Source: Chloroflexi bacterium 54-19 (GTDB taxonomy: Bacteria; Chloroflexota; Chloroflexia; Chloroheliales; Chloroheliaceae). Taken from it: DNA of 36,664 nt. The stretch lies in contig MKTJ01000075.1 in NCBI GenBank assembly GCA_001898225.1, positions 8,576-45,239 on the forward strand. Direction: 5' to 3'. The translations under genes and the position numbers were made by a program. This document shows, in pieces, positions 32,047-36,664 of this stretch (positions are counted from its first letter, which is position 1; every line of letters begins with the position of its first letter). Under the pieces are notes generated by a model. It worked only from the letters and a program-made list of their open reading frames with translations, made no database searches and had not been told where the DNA came from.

Positions 32047-32565
32047 TTAAGGGTGGTCTAACCTGAGAACCATCAGGTATTCGTCAAAATAATCGAATCC
32101 GATTTTCAGGGCGTGCGGCTCGGTGCCGTAGACCTCGAACCCCATTTTCCGGTAAAGCTTGAAAGCCGCCTCCTGGACAGTTACCACGCCCAGGTGAATT
32201 AACTCGACGCCTTCAATCGTCCGGGCTTGCTCGATCAACTTTGTTATAATGGCCCGGCCTGTCCCACCGTGGCGGGCTTCCGGCGCGACATACATACCCC
32301 ACAACATGGCTTTGTGCCGGTCTTTTGACCCGCTGGACCGGAAAAACCCGGCCATACCCACCAGTTTCCCGGCCTCGAAAGCGCCCACCATGAAATTATT
32401 CGGCCCGGCGATGCGGTTGGCGAAAGTTTTTTGTCTTTCCGCTTCTGGTATCGCCAGGTTTTCCTCATAGCTGCTGCCAAAAGCCTGTGGTTCGTCTCGC
32501 AAAGATTCAAGCCGCAGTTGCCAGAAAGCCGTGGTATCGCCCGCATCTAAGAGCCGGATTTCCAT
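32047..32565 (-). CDS. GNAT-family N-acetyltransferase
   Basis: A 172-residue acetyl-CoA-dependent transferase. Family landmarks are MEIRLLDAGDTTAFWQLR at the start, LWGMYVAPEARHGGTGRAI as the acetyl-CoA-binding motif A, and KLYRKMGFEVYG near the end. The substrate is unknown. The gene starts 23 bp after the ureohydrolase stop and may be co-transcribed with it; SD GAAGGA precedes ATG 32565. Confidence 0.92.
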   Translation of the reverse strand: MEIRLLDAGDTTAFWQLRLESLRDEPQAFGSSYEENLAIPEAERQKTFANRIAGPNNFMVGAFEAGKLVGMAGFFRSSGSKDRHKAMLWGMYVAPEARHGGTGRAIITKLIEQARTIEGVELIHLGVVTVQEAAFKLYRKMGFEVYGTEPHALKIGFDYFDEYLMVLRLDHP

Positions 32566-32588
32566 TGGATTACATCCTTCTCACTTAA

Positions 32589-33488
32589 CTAAAGTTGTCC
32601 CGCCCGGCGCAAAAACCCGAGCATCTTATAGATGAGCTTGGCGGCGTAGAAATCGGCCCGCTCCTGGCCCGGCATGGGGCAGAGTTCCATGATGTCGAGC
32701 CCGACGACCTCGGTCTGCTCGGCCACCTGTTTGAAGATGCTGAAGAATTCGCGCCACCGCAGGCCGCCCGGTTCCGGCGTACCTACGGCGGGCATTTCGG
32801 CAGGGTCGAAGGCGTCGAGGTCAACCGTTACATAGACGTGTTTACCCCACTTCAGCAATTCCTGCACGTCAAAGGCTTTTTCCGAACGCTCGTAGTCGTA
32901 AAGGATGCCGGTTTTGGGGTTTCCGGCAACATACTGGACTTCTTCCGGGCTGATGCTGCGCACCCCGACCACGTAGACGGGCACTTCCATATCCGAAATC
33001 CGGCGCATCACACAGGCGTGGCTGAGTTCGCCGTGATAGGTAATCCGCAGGTCGCCGTGGGCGTCAAAGCTGAGGACAACCAGGTCAGGATAGCGCTCTT
33101 TCAGGTCGCGTATAAGCGGGATGGTGACGCTGTGTTCGCCGCCGAGCGTAACCGCGAACTTGCCGTCGTCATAAACCTTCTTAAAGGCGGACTGAATCAA
33201 GTCGAGGCTGTCTTCCTGGCTCTTGCCTTCAAGCGGCAGTTCTTCCAGGGTAAAGATGCCCATTTGAATCGGCTCGAATTTTAGCTCCTCGTCGTAGAGT
33301 TCGACCTGGGTGCTGGCCTCAATAATCGCGGCGGGGCCTTTTTTGGTACCCTGCATATAAGATGTGGTATTTTCCAGGCCCGCCGGGATAATAATCACCT
33401 TTGAGTCTTCGTAGCCGGTTTTCTGGTCGTCGGCTTCCATGAACTGGACCGGGTTGGCTTTAATTTCAAAATTCTCAATAACTGGCAT
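32589..33488 (-). CDS. speB: Agmatinase-type ureohydrolase
   Basis: A binuclear manganese hydrolase of the arginase/agmatinase family, 299 residues. Metal ligands are visible: H119 in LGGEHS, D142, H144 and D146 in SFDAHGDLR, and D223/D225 in VDLDAFDP. Agmatinase would yield putrescine and urea; guanidinobutyrase or another ureohydrolase cannot be excluded from sequence alone. AGAGGT lies 8 nt before ATG 33488. The leader contains a hairpin, and transcription is divergent from deoC. Confidence 0.9.
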   Translation of the reverse strand: MPVIENFEIKANPVQFMEADDQKTGYEDSKVIIIPAGLENTTSYMQGTKKGPAAIIEASTQVELYDEELKFEPIQMGIFTLEELPLEGKSQEDSLDLIQSAFKKVYDDGKFAVTLGGEHSVTIPLIRDLKERYPDLVVLSFDAHGDLRITYHGELSHACVMRRISDMEVPVYVVGVRSISPEEVQYVAGNPKTGILYDYERSEKAFDVQELLKWGKHVYVTVDLDAFDPAEMPAVGTPEPGGLRWREFFSIFKQVAEQTEVVGLDIMELCPMPGQERADFYAAKLIYKMLGFLRRAGQL

Positions 33489-33549
33489 TACACTCTACCT
33501 CTTAAAAAACTTCTAAAAAAGAAAATATTAAACCGGTCAGACATAGAAA

Positions 33550-33577
33550 CCGCCTGCACTTGAAAAGCGACAGGCGG
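33550..33577 (-). promoter_or_regulatory. Leader hairpin upstream of the ureohydrolase gene
   Basis: CCGCCTG (33550-33556) and CAGGCGG (33571-33577) form a 7-bp stem between the candidate promoter and the start codon. It does not match a riboswitch I know. Confidence 0.45.
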
Positions 33578-33592
33578 CATCCGGCTTTGTAC

Positions 33593-33601
33593 ATTATACC
33601 A
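33593..33601 (-). promoter_or_regulatory. Extended -10 promoter of the ureohydrolase gene
   Basis: On the minus strand TGGTATAAT occupies 33601-33593, a TGn-TATAAT extended -10. The -35 region is weak. Confidence 0.6.
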
Positions 33602-33624
33602 AATTTTCCGCCCGGTTTCAGGCG

Positions 33625-33633
33625 TGCTATAAT
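33625..33633 (+). promoter_or_regulatory. Extended -10 promoter of deoC
   Basis: TGCTATAAT at 33625-33633 matches the extended -10 consensus. It is only 23 bp from the opposing ureohydrolase -10, so the two divergent promoters overlap. Confidence 0.6.
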
Positions 33634-33743
33634 ATTAAGGAAATTAAACAGACAAGTAACTCAGGTAAACCAGGCCGGGTGCGGATTGGCGGCACCCTGA
33701 CCGGAACGAATAATGAAAAGGCTAAAATAGAAGAAGGTGTTTG

Positions 33744-34508
33744 ATGGCAGCGAAAGATTCCGAAGAAGTAACTGAGACCACCGCGCCCGTCCCGGCTGCG
33801 CTCGAACCGGCCCAACTGGCCGCGATGATTGACCACACCCAATTGAGCCCCGCCGCCACCGAAGCGATGATTGTCCAGTTGTGCGAGGAAGCCCGTTTTT
33901 ACGGCTTTGCGTCGGTCTGCGTGAACCCGGTCCACGTCAAGCTGTGCGTGCGCGAACTGGCCGGGTCAAACGTGCGGGTCTGCACGGTGGTCGGCTTTCC
34001 GCTCGGCGCGAACATGACCTCTATCAAGGTCAGCGAGACCCAGACCGCCGTCAACCATGGCGCGAAAGAGATAGACATGGTTATCAATATCGGCGCGCTG
34101 AAAGCCGGGCAGGATTTTATCGTCAAACGCGAAATCGCCGAGGTTTCCAACCACGCCCACACGGGCCGGGGCATCTGCAAGGTTATTATCGAGTGTTGCC
34201 TGCTCAACGACGCCGAGAAGGTGCGGGCCTGTGAACTGGCGAAAGACGCCGGAGCCGACTTTGTCAAGACCAGCACCGGGTTCTCGATAGGCGGGGCCAC
34301 CGAAGAAGATGTCCGGTTGATGCGGCGGGTGGTCGGTAGCAAACTGGGGGTAAAGGCGGCGGGTGGTATCCGCACCCTGGCCGATACCCAGCGCATGATT
34401 GCGGCGGGCGCAACCCGGTTAGGAAGCAGCAGCAGCGTGAAGATTATGCAGGAAATCTTTAAGACTGCCGGAAGCACTCCCGAACCGGCCAGCAGTAGCG
34501 GCTATTAA
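33744..34508 (+). CDS. deoC: Deoxyribose-phosphate aldolase
   Basis: Splits 2-deoxyribose-5-phosphate into acetaldehyde and glyceraldehyde-3-phosphate, completing deoxynucleoside catabolism. The 254 residues show D111 in KEIDMVINIG, the Schiff-base lysine K175 in FVKTSTGF and K204 in VKAAGGIR. The ATG at 33744 is preferred over TTG 33741 because GAAGG ends 6 nt before it. The C-terminal tail (PEPASSSGY) is atypical but short. It ends at a terminator and appears monocistronic. Confidence 0.96.
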   Translation: MAAKDSEEVTETTAPVPAALEPAQLAAMIDHTQLSPAATEAMIVQLCEEARFYGFASVCVNPVHVKLCVRELAGSNVRVCTVVGFPLGANMTSIKVSETQTAVNHGAKEIDMVINIGALKAGQDFIVKREIAEVSNHAHTGRGICKVIIECCLLNDAEKVRACELAKDAGADFVKTSTGFSIGGATEEDVRLMRRVVGSKLGVKAAGGIRTLADTQRMIAAGATRLGSSSSVKIMQEIFKTAGSTPEPASSSGY

Positions 34509-34525
34509 AAATAAAAAGTATGAGG

Positions 34526-34565
34526 GAGCCATCCCTGGCGCAAAACCGGGGGTGGCTCTTTTTAT
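34526..34565 (+). terminator. Rho-independent terminator after deoC
   Basis: GAGCCATCCC (34526-34535) pairs with the GGGGTGGCTC ending at 34558 (one T-G pair), followed by TTTTTATT. Confidence 0.85.
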
Positions 34566-34621
34566 TGAACCGCTTTCAAAGAAACCTTTACAACTTTATA
34601 AAACCTTCGCCTAAAACCATA

Positions 34622-34630
34622 TGATAGAAT
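34622..34630 (+). promoter_or_regulatory. Candidate extended -10 promoter of the beta-propeller gene
   Basis: TGATAGAAT (34622-34630) has TGn plus TAGAAT, about 119 nt before the start codon. No clear -35. Confidence 0.35.
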
Positions 34631-34748
34631 GATGAGTATGTGCAAACCTTTTCGACTCAATCTTTCCAGCCAACCCGTTATGTAGCCTCTTGAGAGTTAG
34701 GTTTCTGCTTGTCCGGTGCAAATAACGAACAATTCTGGAGAAGTAAAT

Positions 34749-36605
34749 ATGAAAAAGATAGCCCTTAAACGCCTGGGCTGGTCAGGTTCTTTGTGGTTAC
34801 TTGGCGCTCTTTTAGTGCAACTACCCGTTCAAACCTCCCTGGCCGACGATTCAGCCTCCCCCCTTTGGCCCACCGAGGTAGACCACGTGGGCATCTACCA
34901 GAACCTCAACCCGGTCTGGGGTAACGCCGTCAGTTCCGATGTGAACTGGGTCTACGATACCAAAGGCGATATGCCCTTTACCAACGTTATCGTGGTGGAC
35001 GGGTTGGCCTATGTTGGCGCGATGATGAACCAGTTCTACGCCCTGGACGCTCTCAGCGGCAAACTGGTTTGGAAATTCGAGGCCAACAACTGGATTATGA
35101 CCAACCCCGTCGTGGCCGAGGGCAAGGTTTTTATCGGTAGCGGCAACCGCGACTACCAGGCGGCTCCCTCTAAAGGCGGTCTGCGCGGGACCGGCCCGAA
35201 CTCGCTGTATGCGTTGGACGCGAAGACCGGGCAGCAAATCTGGAAATATGACGTGGCCGGGGAAGCGATGCCGACCCCGCTCTATCACGACGGCATTGTC
35301 TACTACGTGACCGGCGACCGCAACCTCTACGCCCTAAACGCCGCTACCGGCGAACTGGTCTACAAGTATAACCTGGGCTCCATTTTCAGCATGGGCTCCA
35401 TCAATATTGATGGTGATATGCTCGTTTTTGGCGGTGGCTTTCCCTTCAAGGTCTTTGGCTTCAACCTGAAGACCCGCAGCCTGGCCTGGGAAAAGGATTT
35501 CCCGGATGTTTACCTTGGCCTCGACGACTCGAACCCTTCCATAGCCAACGGTCTGATGTACATCAACGGGGTAACTTACGATACTACCGCCGATGGCCCT
35601 GTAAATCCCCGCCACGAGTTTTTCGCCCTGGATACCCAGACCGGCAATCTGAAATGGACCTTTACCGCCGGGATCTTCTCGATGCCCGACGATAACAAGT
35701 CCTCGACGCCGGTAATCGTGGACGGTGTCTACTACGGGGCAAGTTCGCTGGCCCGCAACTTCTCAGCCCTCGATGCCGCGACCGGGGCCATCAAGTGGCA
35801 GTACAATATCGGGCAGGTGGTGAAAGGAAACCCGGTGGTGACCGGCAACTTTGTCATTTTCGCTGACGGCAAAGGCACGGTCTATACCCTCAACCGTACC
35901 ACCGGCAAACTCATCAAGAAACTGGCCCTTGGCGGCAACATCGCGCCCCAGGGTCCGACCCTCTTTAACGGTACCATCTATCTCGCCAACCAGGGCAACG
36001 GCAAAATCTACGCCTTCTCCCTGACCACCCTTACTGGCGAGACCTTACGCAGCACTCCCGAAGCTATCCCGGCTAATACCAGCTTCAAGGGAGTGCTGTT
36101 CAAAGAGACAGGCCATGTCGTGAGCGGGGCTTTCCTCGATTTCTGGAACAAGAACGGCGGCTTAGCCTCGCTCGGCTATCCCATCACCGGGGAAATCCAG
36201 GAGTTTCACGCCGCCGAAGGCAAGACCTACACGGTCCAGTATTTCGAGCGGGCGAGGCTGGAACTGCACGACAACACGGTCTTGATGGGCAGGCTCGGTA
36301 GCGAGGTAACGGCTAACAGGTTGGGAGAACCAGCCTTCCAACCGGTGAGTAAACCGGCGAGCGGCCCTTACTACAGCGAGACCGGGCACACGGTCCTGCT
36401 GCAGTTCGAGGCTTACTGGCAGCGGAACGGTGGGCTGGCGCGGTTTGGCTATCCCATCAGCGAACCGGTACAGGAGAAGTCGTCGGACGGGCAGGTTCAC
36501 ACGGTGCAATACTTCGAGCGGGCGCGGTTGGAGTTGCACGACAATAACACGGTGTTGCTGGGGTTGATTGGTTCCGAAAGGCTGGTCTTGCAGGCCGTAA
36601 AATAA
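34749..36605 (+). CDS. Secreted PQQ-like beta-propeller protein with two C-terminal YFERARLE modules
   Basis: Function unknown. ATG 34749 is preferred over the upstream in-frame start because GGAGAAG lies just before it and it opens a signal peptide (MKKIALKRLGW, hydrophobic to ~28, likely cut after SLA near residue 32). The ~618-residue protein then has a PQQ-dehydrogenase-like beta-propeller to about residue 425, with repeated blades ending in forms such as YALDALSGKLVWKF, YALDAKTGQQIWKY and YALNAATGELVYKY. It lacks a cofactor-binding Cys-Cys motif that I can see. The last ~190 residues contain two modules of ~70 residues with GGLASLGYPI or GGLARFGYPI and VQYFERARLELHDN. It is probably extracellular or surface-attached. 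The gene ends near the right edge of the window. Confidence 0.86.
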   Translation: MKKIALKRLGWSGSLWLLGALLVQLPVQTSLADDSASPLWPTEVDHVGIYQNLNPVWGNAVSSDVNWVYDTKGDMPFTNVIVVDGLAYVGAMMNQFYALDALSGKLVWKFEANNWIMTNPVVAEGKVFIGSGNRDYQAAPSKGGLRGTGPNSLYALDAKTGQQIWKYDVAGEAMPTPLYHDGIVYYVTGDRNLYALNAATGELVYKYNLGSIFSMGSINIDGDMLVFGGGFPFKVFGFNLKTRSLAWEKDFPDVYLGLDDSNPSIANGLMYINGVTYDTTADGPVNPRHEFFALDTQTGNLKWTFTAGIFSMPDDNKSSTPVIVDGVYYGASSLARNFSALDAATGAIKWQYNIGQVVKGNPVVTGNFVIFADGKGTVYTLNRTTGKLIKKLALGGNIAPQGPTLFNGTIYLANQGNGKIYAFSLTTLTGETLRSTPEAIPANTSFKGVLFKETGHVVSGAFLDFWNKNGGLASLGYPITGEIQEFHAAEGKTYTVQYFERARLELHDNTVLMGRLGSEVTANRLGEPAFQPVSKPASGPYYSETGHTVLLQFEAYWQRNGGLARFGYPISEPVQEKSSDGQVHTVQYFERARLELHDNNTVLLGLIGSERLVLQAVK

Positions 36606-36664
36606 CAGGGCCTGGGCTGGTAAAAAATAAAACATGAATCATCCCGAATTTTAGGATGAAGTAA

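Overview
The window reads as a chromosomal segment of a free-living bacterium with moderately high GC coding DNA and AT-richer intergenic stretches. It has many GTG and TTG starts and ordinary Shine-Dalgarno (SD) sites. The likeliest phylum is Chloroflexota. I infer this from two secreted proteins with repeated YFERARLE-type modules, a bacterial CDC48-type AAA+ ATPase, a YfhO-family membrane protein and a CheA/SpoIIE-type signalling cluster. No rRNA, tRNA or other universal marker is present, so the placement is an inference. I see no phage, transposase, CRISPR or tRNA gene.

Layout. 1-875: 3'-truncated pyrimidine-nucleoside phosphorylase (minus). 1054-3102: prolyl oligopeptidase (minus). 3459-4691: secreted YFER-type protein closed by a strong terminator. 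4820-6683: PhzF-family protein and a lipoprotein. 7026-8120: MnmA. 8135-8359: a small element bounded by inverted repeats. 8367-11061: a chain of overlapping genes (small membrane protein, M19 dipeptidase, FolC). 11251-12345: ROK sugar kinase with a consensus promoter, meeting a convergent transglutaminase-like protein whose stop codon shares the same CTAG. 13286-13491: a compact stand-alone transcription unit (promoter, 5' hairpin, near-perfect SD, 15-codon ORF, second hairpin, terminator). 13702-17441: unknown protein, PIG-L/LmbE deacetylase and YfhO-like membrane protein, nearly abutting. 17667-21003: alpha-crystallin-like protein and a two-domain CDC48-type ATPase. 21009-31833: nine minus-strand signalling genes. 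32047-33488: GNAT acetyltransferase and agmatinase-type ureohydrolase (minus). 33744-34508: DeoC, divergent from the ureohydrolase. 34749-36605: secreted beta-propeller protein ending in two YFERARLE modules.

How the genes work together. The largest coherent system is 21009-31833. Its transcription order is RsbW-like kinase, STAS antagonist, membrane SpoIIE-type phosphatase, TPR protein, CheW, CheW-like protein, CheA with a C-terminal receiver, CheY, and CheR fused to TPRs. It joins a partner-switching module to a chemosensory core. No receptor (MCP), CheB, flagellar, pilus or sigma-factor gene lies in the window. DeoA/Pdp and DeoC are both nucleoside-salvage enzymes but lie at opposite ends, so they are not one operon here. 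The prolyl oligopeptidase and M19 dipeptidase suggest peptide use.

The items most worth a second look are the 13286-13491 unit, the receptor-less chemosensory/partner-switching cluster, the family of intergenic inverted-repeat elements (891-1055, 8135-8359 and a related half at 13525-13550), the 39-nt palindrome before the CDC48-type gene, and the shared secreted YFER module.
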